A DNA stretch of 64,000 nucleotides from Chryseobacterium lathyri (GTDB taxonomy: Bacteria > Bacteroidota > Bacteroidia > Flavobacteriales > Weeksellaceae), in the NCBI RefSeq assembly GCF_030812195.1, contig NZ_JAUSSF010000003.1:496001-560000 (forward strand). The letters are read 5' to 3'. The position numbers were made by a program, and so were the translations under genes. Numbering within the stretch: the stretch's first letter is position 1; each line of letters starts with the position of its first letter. Positions 50,544 through 58,057 of this stretch are shown piece by piece. The notes below the pieces were generated by a model. It did not search any database and was not told the DNA's origin. It saw only the letters and a program-made list of their open reading frames with translations.

Positions 50544-51086
50544 TTATTTTTTCCTGATCTCGAAAGGATTTTTGAAAATGAGTTCTTCCTGCCTACCTTT
50601 GATTTCCATTTTACGCTGCAGTAGATTCAGGGCCATTTTCCGGATAAAAAGATCTTTGTCAGTAAGTTTCCAGTAAGGATCCTCATGGACTCTTTTGGGC
50701 TTACGTATGAGGTAGAATTCAGTTTCCCAGGTATCTGCATTGTGGTAAAATTCAATAATTCCGCAATGCTCCGGAATTAGGTTATGTTCTATCATTCCCA
50801 TCGGAAGCAGAAAACTGAAGGTATTACAAATATAGTCACCACATGAAATCTTATCATGTTTCAGGAATCTCTCCCCGGTATCTTTATTGAGATACGATTT
50901 TTTAAAATCGTTTTTAAAATCGCTTTTTGAAAGTTTAATTTCAATTTCATGACTAAACCCTTCAGAATCTATGAACAGCATATCTGCTTCCCAGTCGGCC
51001 TGGAAATAGTTCGTCAGCACAATTTCTTTTTCGAAATCGCAATGAGAATGGATATATGCATGAACAAGCTCTTCTATTTTCAGCAT
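50544..51086 (-). CDS. Putative PD-(D/E)XK-fold protein (MmcB-like), 180 aa
   Basis: WEADMLFIDSEGFSHEIEIKLSKSD (residues ~31-55) has the D...E-x-K spacing of restriction-nuclease-like folds (Asp35, Glu-Ile-Lys near 48-50), after an N-terminal helix. It resembles the MmcB-type group of DNA-repair-associated nucleases. No partner gene is adjacent. The catalytic reading is an inference from motif spacing. Confidence 0.55.
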   Translation of the reverse strand: MLKIEELVHAYIHSHCDFEKEIVLTNYFQADWEADMLFIDSEGFSHEIEIKLSKSDFKNDFKKSYLNKDTGERFLKHDKISCGDYICNTFSFLLPMGMIEHNLIPEHCGIIEFYHNADTWETEFYLIRKPKRVHEDPYWKLTDKDLFIRKMALNLLQRKMEIKGRQEELIFKNPFEIRKK

Positions 51087-51313
51087 TACAATTAAAGTTT
51101 TTTAATTAACATGAATTCGAATAAGTGGTTAAAAATAAAAACAAGGATAAACAAGAATTTTAAGCAATCAATTGTTTTTAAGTTAAATAAAAGTCATTTC
51201 ACTTATTGGTAAGTAATACAAAGGAAATGCTTTGTACTATTTGCTGAAGGAAATATCTTTTGCTTGCCTTGGCAACAATAAAATCGATTTCAGGTATTTT
51301 CTTCAAACCCAGA

Positions 51314-51817
51314 CTAATTTATTTTTTGAAGCTCTACTATCCCATAGTGCAGCCATATTCCAAAGACACCTGTTTTGGTAAAGTATTTTTCATCTTTCCC
51401 AAATGTAACGGAAGTATTAGGCTGTGTCTGACAAATAAAAAAATGTCCGCCGTCAATACAGTTCATTTTCCCTTCTTTATGCAGCTCTGTCCATCCAAAT
51501 TCCTTATAAGCATCCCGGTCATTTTCTCCATCAAATGAAAACTGCCTAACCGTAGCTTTATCTTTATCTCCATCTCTTTTCGAAATCAAAGACCACCGGA
51601 CCATATCTGATTCTTCCTTTACCGGAATTCCTTTCGGATCGGCATCTTTCATACTCGCAACCACTAGAGTATCTGTAATCCCGGAAACTCCGTTATTGAG
51701 TTCATTTACCAGATAAGTACCGGACCAGATATCTTTTTCGGTCATTGTTTGTGCTGACAATAGATCAGATATACCTATTAAGATTAAAAATAAAAAGAAA
51801 CTTTTCTTCCAGTCCAT
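51314..51817 (-). CDS. Secreted protein of unknown function (167 aa)
   Basis: A signal peptide ends near LLSAQ. The mature part is acidic with short strands (IWSGTYLVNELN, DMVRWSLISK, KATVRQFSFDGEND) and two cysteines. No family is recognised. It follows the LuxE-like gene by 32 bases on the same strand, so the two may be co-transcribed. Confidence 0.75.
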   Translation of the reverse strand: MDWKKSFFLFLILIGISDLLSAQTMTEKDIWSGTYLVNELNNGVSGITDTLVVASMKDADPKGIPVKEESDMVRWSLISKRDGDKDKATVRQFSFDGENDRDAYKEFGWTELHKEGKMNCIDGGHFFICQTQPNTSVTFGKDEKYFTKTGVFGIWLHYGIVELQKIN

Positions 51818-51849
51818 AATAAGAAGTCTTTATTTGTTTATTTCTAATA

Positions 51850-52833
51850 TCAAGAAACCAATAAGCTGCATCCGCGGATATCGGAGTGATCTATTCTTCC
51901 GAGTACCTGGAACTTATCTTCCGGAAGCGATTTTCCCAAATCCTGCGTTGCTATAAAACAGCATGAATGGATATTGGCCAAATCTATAATATTTATCGCT
52001 CCGGTTCTTCCCTCTTTTTCGTAAGAAAAGGGATCTTCTGCATTCCGGACCAATATTCTCATCCAGTTGGGACATTTATATTCATTGTTCCCAAGAGAAT
52101 AAGCCTGCGAAAGCAGTTCTGTCATTGAATATTCTGAGTAAATCTTTTCTGTTTTAAAGCCATTCTGCAGAATTTTCAGCAGCTCGTCTTTGGTCATTTC
52201 TTCTTTTCTACCCTTCATACCTCCTGTTTCAATAATTATCAGATTTTGAGATCCGGAAACTGAAAGGTTCAGAGATTCAACGGAATCCAGGAAGTCCAAC
52301 AAGGCGAAAGATACCCCGAAAAGAATGACTTTTTTATCTTTCAAAGTGTTTAAAAGCTGGAACAGTTCGGAATGGTTGTAAAGAAAATATCCGTTTTCAG
52401 GTTTAGCAGATTTTTTCATGAGATAATCTACCATATAGATCAAAGAAGAATTCTGTTTCTCCAGATAGCTTGGAAGAAGGCCCAGAAAAATAAAATCTTC
52501 CGGCTTTCCTATAAACTGCTCAAAACTTTTATAAATGCTTTCTTCATAGATGCCCGGATTTGCTATAAAATGTTTTGAAAGATTCATCTGTGTAGTTCCT
52601 GAACTTTGAAAAAACAGATCAGCAGCTGCATTTTTATCCAAGATCTGATGGTTTTTAAACATTTCTATCGGCAGGAAAGGAATTTTTTCCAGACTGCGAA
52701 CCTCATCCGGATTTATTTTCAGGAAATCCACGAACTTTCTATATATCCCAACATTTTCATACTGATAATGAAAAGCTGCCAATGATGCATCCAGGAAATC
52801 CTGTTCTGTCTGTATGCTGAATATATTTTTCAA
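51850..52833 (-). CDS. LuxE/acyl-protein synthetase-like protein (327 aa)
   Basis: An adenylate-forming fold related to LuxE and PaaK. LFFQSSGTTQMNLSKHFI (residues ~92-109) is the nucleotide-binding loop, with IIIETGGMKGR, SEYSMTELLSQAYS and GRIDHSDIRGCSLLV following in family order. Such proteins activate a carboxylic acid with ATP and pass it to a protein or thiol. No luciferase, acyl carrier or reductase gene is near. The start is apparently a TTG at 52833; no in-frame ATG is available nearby. Confidence 0.87.
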   Translation of the reverse strand: MKNIFSIQTEQDFLDASLAAFHYQYENVGIYRKFVDFLKINPDEVRSLEKIPFLPIEMFKNHQILDKNAAADLFFQSSGTTQMNLSKHFIANPGIYEESIYKSFEQFIGKPEDFIFLGLLPSYLEKQNSSLIYMVDYLMKKSAKPENGYFLYNHSELFQLLNTLKDKKVILFGVSFALLDFLDSVESLNLSVSGSQNLIIIETGGMKGRKEEMTKDELLKILQNGFKTEKIYSEYSMTELLSQAYSLGNNEYKCPNWMRILVRNAEDPFSYEKEGRTGAINIIDLANIHSCCFIATQDLGKSLPEDKFQVLGRIDHSDIRGCSLLVS

Positions 52834-52992
52834 TTTTTGGAGATTTTTTTTAAGCTATTACCAACTCATAATTAGCCAGTTATACAAAAAGCTTGTTTTT
52901 TTAATATTTTTTTAATCTATGATTAATACTTTGGTAAACTTCTTGCAATTGTTAATGTGGAATATGGATTAAAAACAAGAGTGGACTTCGGT

Positions 52993-53805
52993 TCATTCGG
53001 AAATTACCTCTCTCTCAGGGGTAATTTTTTTTGTTCCGTCTGCAAAGGTTTTGAGTTCAAATTCTTTTTCAAAGACTCCATACGTAAAGTAGGAAATCCA
53101 GTCACCCAGATTAACGTATTTTGCTTTCGGTTCAAGATCCAGCACCATCGGAAGATGGCGGTGGCCATAAATAAAATAGTCAATTTCCTGAGTCTTAAGC
53201 TTTTCTTTTGAATAGATGACAAGAAACTCTTTATCTTCTCCTAAAAATGCTTTATCTTCTTCTCCGGAGATCATTTTATTTTTCTGTGAAAGATACAGCG
53301 CCACTTTCATGGCGATATCGGGATGAAGCCATTTGAAAAACCATTGTGCCACAGGATTTGTAAACAGTTTTTTCATTCTTTTATAGCCTTTATCGCCAGG
53401 CCCCAGTCCATCTCCATGAGCCAGCAGAAACTGCTTTCCTCCCATTTCAAAATACTGCTTTTTGTAAAAAACGGTACACCCTATTTCTTCTTCAAGATAG
53501 TCTTTCATCCACAGATCATGGTTTCCTACAAAGAAATAGATATGAATTCCACGGTCTTTCAGTTCAGCAATTTTTCCGAGAACACGCACATATCCTTTTG
53601 GAATAACATGTTTCCACTCGTGCCAGAAATCAAAAAGATCACCCATTAAAAACAAAACCTGAGCATCTTCTTTAATCTCATCCATCCAACGGATAAATTT
53701 CTCTTCACGCACTTTGCTTTCCTTCGGTGTGGGAGCACCAAAATGCTGATCTGAAGCGAAATACACTTTTTTTCCAGGCTCTAAATTAATAATCGTTTTT
53801 AACAC
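52993..53805 (-). CDS. lpxH: UDP-2,3-diacylglucosamine diphosphatase (lipid A synthesis)
   Basis: A calcineurin-type metallophosphoesterase: ASDQHFGAP (D-x-H), LMGDLFDFW (GD), FVGNHDLWM (GNHD), LLAHGDGLG, and YGHRHLP (GHxH). These metal motifs and the KGYKRMKKLF insertion match LpxH, which hydrolyses UDP-2,3-diacylglucosamine to lipid X at the inner membrane. The start is a GTG at 53805, 27 bases after the queD stop, so the two are probably one transcript. Confidence 0.93.
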   Translation of the reverse strand: MLKTIINLEPGKKVYFASDQHFGAPTPKESKVREEKFIRWMDEIKEDAQVLFLMGDLFDFWHEWKHVIPKGYVRVLGKIAELKDRGIHIYFFVGNHDLWMKDYLEEEIGCTVFYKKQYFEMGGKQFLLAHGDGLGPGDKGYKRMKKLFTNPVAQWFFKWLHPDIAMKVALYLSQKNKMISGEEDKAFLGEDKEFLVIYSKEKLKTQEIDYFIYGHRHLPMVLDLEPKAKYVNLGDWISYFTYGVFEKEFELKTFADGTKKITPEREVISE

Positions 53806-53832
53806 CGGTCTGAATTTTATTGATAATTAGTG

Positions 53833-54279
53833 TTACTTATTGTCTTCTGCAAACCATTCTCCATAGGAGTTTTCTGTTTCGTGAAGTTTAAGATAGGCCA
53901 GAGAAACCTCAGCAGGAAGCCTGGATTTTATTTTGGCTGCAATGGCATACAGCATATTCTCACAGGTAGGCTGAAAGCTGCAGTAGATCACTTTGTGACC
54001 TTTATTTTCAAGGTCTTCGCCCAGTTCTTTATGGGGAGACAATGCATTAACAAGAACTGCATGATCCCAGACATCCACAATTTCAGATTTTACGATACTT
54101 TTGATATCTCCAAAATCCACCACCATCCCGTTTTTGGGATTTTCCAAATCATTAACCGGTCTTCCTTTTACTGTTACAAAGAGCTTATAGGAATGTCCAT
54201 GCATATTTTTACATTTCCCATCATAGTTATACAGCACATGAGCTGTCTCGAATGTGAAAATTTTTGTAATACGTATCAT
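53833..54279 (-). CDS. queD: 6-carboxy-5,6,7,8-tetrahydropterin synthase / 6-pyruvoyl-tetrahydropterin synthase family
   Basis: Zinc ligands His14, His27 and His29 and catalytic Cys23 are visible in TFETAHVLY and KCKNMHGHSYKL; FQPTCENML and LHETENSYGEW complete the active site. The reaction is the second step of queuosine precursor synthesis from dihydroneopterin triphosphate. The ATG at 54279 is chosen: a longer frame from 54297 would begin upstream of the -7 element. No other queuosine gene is adjacent, so the biopterin alternative cannot be excluded. Confidence 0.92.
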   Translation of the reverse strand: MIRITKIFTFETAHVLYNYDGKCKNMHGHSYKLFVTVKGRPVNDLENPKNGMVVDFGDIKSIVKSEIVDVWDHAVLVNALSPHKELGEDLENKGHKVIYCSFQPTCENMLYAIAAKIKSRLPAEVSLAYLKLHETENSYGEWFAEDNK

Positions 54280-54283
54280 AGTG

Positions 54284-54291
54284 CAAAGATA
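54284..54291 (-). promoter_or_regulatory. -7 promoter element directly before queD
   Basis: TATCTTTG on the minus strand, then CACT and the ATG. Predicts a leaderless mRNA for the queD-lpxH operon. Confidence 0.6.
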
Positions 54292-54382
54292 TGACAAAAC
54301 ATAATGATAAGTTGCGTATTAAACTTGGAAAAACAAATTCTAACCTCTTGTTGTAGTTGTATAATAATTTAAATCACGCAGT

Positions 54383-54769
54383 TTACCCTAGCTTATCCAG
54401 CCAGTCGCTTTCCAGCCTTTTAATCTTTTGAGTTTTCGAATCAACCAGGACCCAAAGGGTACTTGAATCCACGACAAGCTGATCATTGCAGTAAAATTCA
54501 ACTTTTCTGGGCTGCCGGATTCCTTCCGGAGCTTTCGGATAGGTTTTAACGGTGATCACATCTCCAAGGTAAACCTGCTTTTTGTATTGAATATGATGAT
54601 CAACGAGCATCCATATATCTTCCGGATACTCTGTTTTTTCCTTTACTTTTTCCCAGTGTTCACCCGCAATTTCTTCTACCCAATGCACATACTGCACATT
54701 GTTGACATGCTTGTTCCGGTCTATATGTTCTTCCGTTACCTGAATCTGTTTTTGGTATATTAAATTCAT
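54383..54769 (-). CDS. Hotdog-fold thioesterase (4HBT family), 128 aa
   Basis: The start VTEEHIDRNKHVNNVQYVHWVEEIAGEHW has the D-x-N-x-H-x-N pattern of 4-hydroxybenzoyl-CoA / YbgC-type thioesterases, and VDHHIQYKKQVYLGDVITVKTY the second hotdog strand set. It hydrolyses acyl-CoA or acyl-ACP; the chain length is unknown. It has its own promoter. Confidence 0.9.
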   Translation of the reverse strand: MNLIYQKQIQVTEEHIDRNKHVNNVQYVHWVEEIAGEHWEKVKEKTEYPEDIWMLVDHHIQYKKQVYLGDVITVKTYPKAPEGIRQPRKVEFYCNDQLVVDSSTLWVLVDSKTQKIKRLESDWLDKLG

Positions 54770-54792
54770 TTTTCTTCAGCTTCATTAATAAT

Positions 54793-54800
54793 CAAATATA
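54793..54800 (-). promoter_or_regulatory. -7 promoter element of the thioesterase
   Basis: TATATTTG on the minus strand, 23 bases before the ATG. Confidence 0.55.
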
Positions 54801-54835
54801 TGGACTTTAAGTTTTTTTATTCTTATTTAAACCAA

Positions 54836-54861
54836 AAACCTTCCCAAAATTGAGAAGGTTT
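54836..54861 (-). terminator. Terminator of the aceBA operon
   Basis: AAACCTTC pairs with GAAGGTTT over a 10-base loop, with a T run on the minus strand, 35 bases past the aceA stop. Confidence 0.88.
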
Positions 54862-54895
54862 CACTCTGAAAAATTTATTTTAATATGGAAAATGA

Positions 54896-56176
54896 TCAAT
54901 GGAACTGGGCTGTTTCTGTAGAGTCTTTCATGGCTACTGTTGCCGAAGAACCGTTAGTTACCACATTCTGAACCTCATCAAAATAGCCGGTTCCTACGAA
55001 TGATTGGTGTTTTACTGCTCGGAATCCTTTCTGCTGAAGGGCAAACTCCCGTTCCTGAAGTTCGGAATAGCCTGCCATTCCTCTTTCTTTATAAGCCAAA
55101 GCAAGCTCAAACATTGCGGTATTCAACGCATGAAAACCTGCCAGCGTGATAAACTGGAACTTATAGCCCATTTTTGCAAGCTCTTCACGGAAATTAGCCA
55201 TTTCTTCCACACTAAGCCTCGCAGCCCAGTTGAAAGATGGCGAACAGTTATACGCCAGCATTTTTCCCGGAAACTGGGCATGGATTCCTTCTGCAAATTT
55301 TCTTGCCTGCTCCAGATCAGGATTAGAAGTTTCCATCCAGATCAGGTCTGCATAAGGTGCATAAGAAAGACCGCGGTCGATTCCCTGCTCTACTCCATTA
55401 TTTACAACGTAAAAGCCTTCGGAAGTTCTTTCTCCGGTCACAAATTTTTTGTCTCTGTCATCAATATCCGAAGTCAGCAGATCTGCCGCATCTGCATCTG
55501 TTCTTGCGATAATAATGCTTGGCACACCCAGTACATCCGAAGCTAAACGGGCTGCAACCAGCTTATTAATCGCTTCTTGGGTAGGAACCAGAACCTTACC
55601 TCCCAGATGCCCGCATTTTTTTGCCGAAGAAAGCTGGTCTTCAAAATGAACTGCCGCTGCTCCAGCCTCGATCATCTGCTTCATGAGCTCGAAAGCATTC
55701 AGATTTCCACCAAATCCGGCTTCTGCATCTGCTATAATCGGAACCAGATATTCTTTATTTCCGTTCCCGCTTACCGACTGCACCTGATCTGCTCTTAATA
55801 AAGCATTATTAATTTTCTTGACCACAGAAGGCACTGAATTGGCCGGATACAATGACTGGTCAGGATACATTTCCCCCGAAAGGTTCGCATCAGCAGCCAC
55901 CTGCCATCCTGAAAGATATATAGCTTCCAGCCCTGCATCCACTTCCTGAACCGCCTGATTCCCCGTCAAGGCACCAAGCCCGGCCACATAATCCTGGCTA
56001 TTCAGTTTGTCCCAGAATTTTTTGGACATTTCCGTTGCAATGGTATAATCAATTTTATAAGAACCGCGAAGCTTCAGTACTTCTTCAGCCGTATAGGTTC
56101 TTTTTACTCCATTCCAGCGGGGATTATTCAGCCAGTCTTGTTCTATAGTCTGGATTTGTTCTTGTCTTGTTTTCAT
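54896..56176 (-). CDS. aceA: Isocitrate lyase
   Basis: Splits isocitrate into glyoxylate and succinate, the first step of the glyoxylate shunt. The signature [14 protein letters not shown] contains the catalytic Cys; [25 protein letters not shown] and [11 protein letters not shown] are further active-site parts. 426 residues from the ATG at 56176 (MKTRQEQ), which fits the family better than a longer frame from 56221. It lies 179 bases after aceB with no promoter element in between, so the two are one operon. Confidence 0.97.
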   Translation of the reverse strand: MKTRQEQIQTIEQDWLNNPRWNGVKRTYTAEEVLKLRGSYKIDYTIATEMSKKFWDKLNSQDYVAGLGALTGNQAVQEVDAGLEAIYLSGWQVAADANLSGEMYPDQSLYPANSVPSVVKKINNALLRADQVQSVSGNGNKEYLVPIIADAEAGFGGNLNAFELMKQMIEAGAAAVHFEDQLSSAKKCGHLGGKVLVPTQEAINKLVAARLASDVLGVPSIIIARTDADAADLLTSDIDDRDKKFVTGERTSEGFYVVNNGVEQGIDRGLSYAPYADLIWMETSNPDLEQARKFAEGIHAQFPGKMLAYNCSPSFNWAARLSVEEMANFREELAKMGYKFQFITLAGFHALNTAMFELALAYKERGMAGYSELQEREFALQQKGFRAVKHQSFVGTGYFDEVQNVVTNGSSATVAMKDSTETAQFH

Positions 56177-56355
56177 AATATTTGGATTTATTGTTTTTCT
56201 TGGAATTAGTTGAGTTATCATTTATAAGAGATACATTATGAGGCTGAGCAAATTGTTTTAGTATCGTAGAATTTTCTACTTTTTAACACGTCAATTCCCC
56301 TACACTCAAATGCTTCAAGCTCCTTCTCTAAAAAATATTTCAAGCTAAAATACTC

Positions 56356-57933
56356 TTACTCAATAAACGGATATGCTTTCAAAGTCAGGAATTCTTCAAA
56401 TTTTTCTGAAAATATCAGTTCATTGAAAAGCTCTTTGGCTAAATTGAATTTTCCGTTTCTGAAACGCTGTTCGCCTACATATTTTTCAATATGCTCTATT
56501 TCTTCGGACTCCCATTGAAGGATCATTTCACGGGTCAGAACAAGTCCGTTGTCCAGCCTGGCATCGTTTTTCAGCCATTGCCAGATTTGTGTCCTCGAGA
56601 TCTCAGCAGTGGCCGCATCTTCCATCAGATTGTAAATTGCCGCCGCACCAGTTCCCATCAGCCAGCTTTCCAGGTAAAGAATACCTACATTGATATTTTT
56701 TCGCACTCCTTTTTCGGTAATTTCACCTTTTGGAATTTCCAGCAGATCCGTTTCTTTGATATGGTATTCAAATTTTTTGTCGATCTGGTTTTCTGCCGGC
56801 ATATATTGGTCAAAGACATCTTTTGCAACAGACACTAAAGCCGGATGTGCCACCCAGGTTCCATCATGACCGTTCTTCACCTCAAGTTTTTTGTCATTAC
56901 GTACTTTTTCAAAAGCAATACTGTTGGCTTCATAGTTATCTTTTACAGGAATCTGGGCAGCCATTCCTCCAATGGCATGAACGTTTCTTTTATGACAGAT
57001 CTCAATCACTCTTTTTGAATAAGCGCTCATAAATGGAGAAGCCATTGTTACCTGATCCCTGTCCGGAACGATAAATTCGGGAAGATTTCTGAATTTTTTG
57101 ATGAATGAAAAAATGTAATCCCATCTTCCGCAGTTCAAACCTGCACTGTGTTCTTTTAATTCGAATAAAATTTCATCGATCTGGAAAGAAGCAGTGATTG
57201 TTTCTATCAAAACGGTAGCTTTAATAGTTCCTTCCGGAATACCTAAATAACTTTGAGCAAAGACAAAAACCTCGTTCCACCATCGGGCTTCTTTATAATG
57301 TTCTAATTTCGGAAGGTAGAAATATGGACCACTTCCGTTTTTCAACAACTGTTCTGCATTAGAAAAAAAATAAATTCCAAAATCGGTCAGCGAGCCTGAT
57401 GCTTCCTCCCCATTGATCTCGATATGCTTTTCCGGAAGATGCAACCCTCTTGGACGTACCTGAAGAACAGCTGTTTTTTCATTGAGCTGATAAGATTTTC
57501 CATTTTCAGCAGTAAAATCTATTTTCCGACGGACCGCATCTGCAAGATTAATCTGTCCCTGAATGCAATTTTCCCAGGTTGGCGAACTGCTGTCTTCAAA
57601 GTCAGCCATAAAAGTCGATGCCCCGGAATTTAATGCATTAATGATCATTTTCCGGTCTACAGGTCCTGTGATCTCTACCCTTCTGTCCAACAGATCGATA
57701 GGAAGGGGCGCACAGCTCCAACTACCGTTTCTCACTTCTTCAGTTTCAGACAAAAATCCAGGAAGATTTCCCAAATCAAAAAAGTGCTGTGTATTTTTTC
57801 TTTCTTCTAAAAGCGTCAATCTTCTTTGATTAAAATTCTGATGAAGAGCCACCAAAAAATCTGTCAGTTCCGGAGTAAAAATCTCCCTAAACTGTTTCTG
57901 AGCTTTTATTTCCAATTGAGTTTCTGTTTCCAT
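56356..57933 (-). CDS. aceB: Malate synthase A
   Basis: Condenses glyoxylate with acetyl-CoA to malate. VRPRGLHLPEKHIEING, STFMADFEDSSSPTWEN, KLEHYKEARWWNEVF, IKATVLIETITASFQIDEILFELKEHSAGLNCGRWDYIFS (metal-binding Glu and Asp) are the family blocks, with a C-terminal helical plug (NLMEDAATAEISRTQIWQW). The start is METETQ at 57933 (525 residues); an upstream TTG-type frame from 57984 would include the promoter. First gene of the aceBA operon, divergent from its likely regulator. Confidence 0.97.
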   Translation of the reverse strand: METETQLEIKAQKQFREIFTPELTDFLVALHQNFNQRRLTLLEERKNTQHFFDLGNLPGFLSETEEVRNGSWSCAPLPIDLLDRRVEITGPVDRKMIINALNSGASTFMADFEDSSSPTWENCIQGQINLADAVRRKIDFTAENGKSYQLNEKTAVLQVRPRGLHLPEKHIEINGEEASGSLTDFGIYFFSNAEQLLKNGSGPYFYLPKLEHYKEARWWNEVFVFAQSYLGIPEGTIKATVLIETITASFQIDEILFELKEHSAGLNCGRWDYIFSFIKKFRNLPEFIVPDRDQVTMASPFMSAYSKRVIEICHKRNVHAIGGMAAQIPVKDNYEANSIAFEKVRNDKKLEVKNGHDGTWVAHPALVSVAKDVFDQYMPAENQIDKKFEYHIKETDLLEIPKGEITEKGVRKNINVGILYLESWLMGTGAAAIYNLMEDAATAEISRTQIWQWLKNDARLDNGLVLTREMILQWESEEIEHIEKYVGEQRFRNGKFNLAKELFNELIFSEKFEEFLTLKAYPFIE

Positions 57934-57961
57934 AACCTGTTGATTTTGTGATTTGATATTA

Positions 57962-57969
57962 CAAACATA
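57962..57969 (-). promoter_or_regulatory. -7 promoter element of aceBA
   Basis: TATGTTTG on the minus strand, 28 bases before the aceB ATG. Its -33 region falls in the palindrome at 57985-58006. Confidence 0.6.
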
Positions 57970-57984
57970 AATAAAAATATTCAC

Positions 57985-58006
57985 AATTAGCGAACGTTCG
58001 CTAATT
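57985..58006. promoter_or_regulatory. 22-bp perfect palindrome over the aceBA -33 region
   Basis: Fully self-complementary, with centre GCGAACGTTCGC flanked by AATTA/TAATT. It begins 16 bases upstream of the aceB -7 element, so a bound protein would block RNA polymerase. It is the probable operator for the adjacent RamB/ScfR-like regulator. Confidence 0.65.
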
Positions 58007-58022
58007 ATTTTAAAAAATTATT

Positions 58023-58038
58023 ATGCGAATAATCGCAT
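58023..58038. promoter_or_regulatory. Second inverted repeat, over the regulator's own promoter
   Basis: ATGCGA-ATAA-TCGCAT ends 8 bases before the regulator's -7 element. It shares the GCGAA half-site with the palindrome at 57985-58006 but has a different centre. Suggests autoregulation with a weaker or different-spacing site. Confidence 0.55.
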
Positions 58039-58046
58039 TCATTTTT

Positions 58047-58054
58047 TATATTTG
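58047..58054 (+). promoter_or_regulatory. -7 promoter element directly before the aceBA regulator
   Basis: TATATTTG, then ATT and the ATG at 58058. Predicts a leaderless mRNA. A TTG start at 58052 is inside the element and unlikely. Confidence 0.6.
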
Positions 58055-58057
58055 ATT

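Noticed and set aside
53001-53032. Terminator-like hairpin with eight T on the plus strand
   Set aside because: It lies inside the 3' coding end of lpxH, and no plus-strand gene precedes it; the symmetry comes from the coding sequence.
53830-54294. 154-codon plus-strand frame opposite queD
   Set aside because: It mirrors queD exactly and has no independent features.
55004-55546. 180-codon plus-strand frame opposite aceA
   Set aside because: A shadow of the isocitrate lyase gene with an unnatural Cys/His/Phe-rich composition.
57934-57984. Longer malate synthase N-terminus
   Set aside because: The extension contains the -7 element of the gene and does not match the family start.
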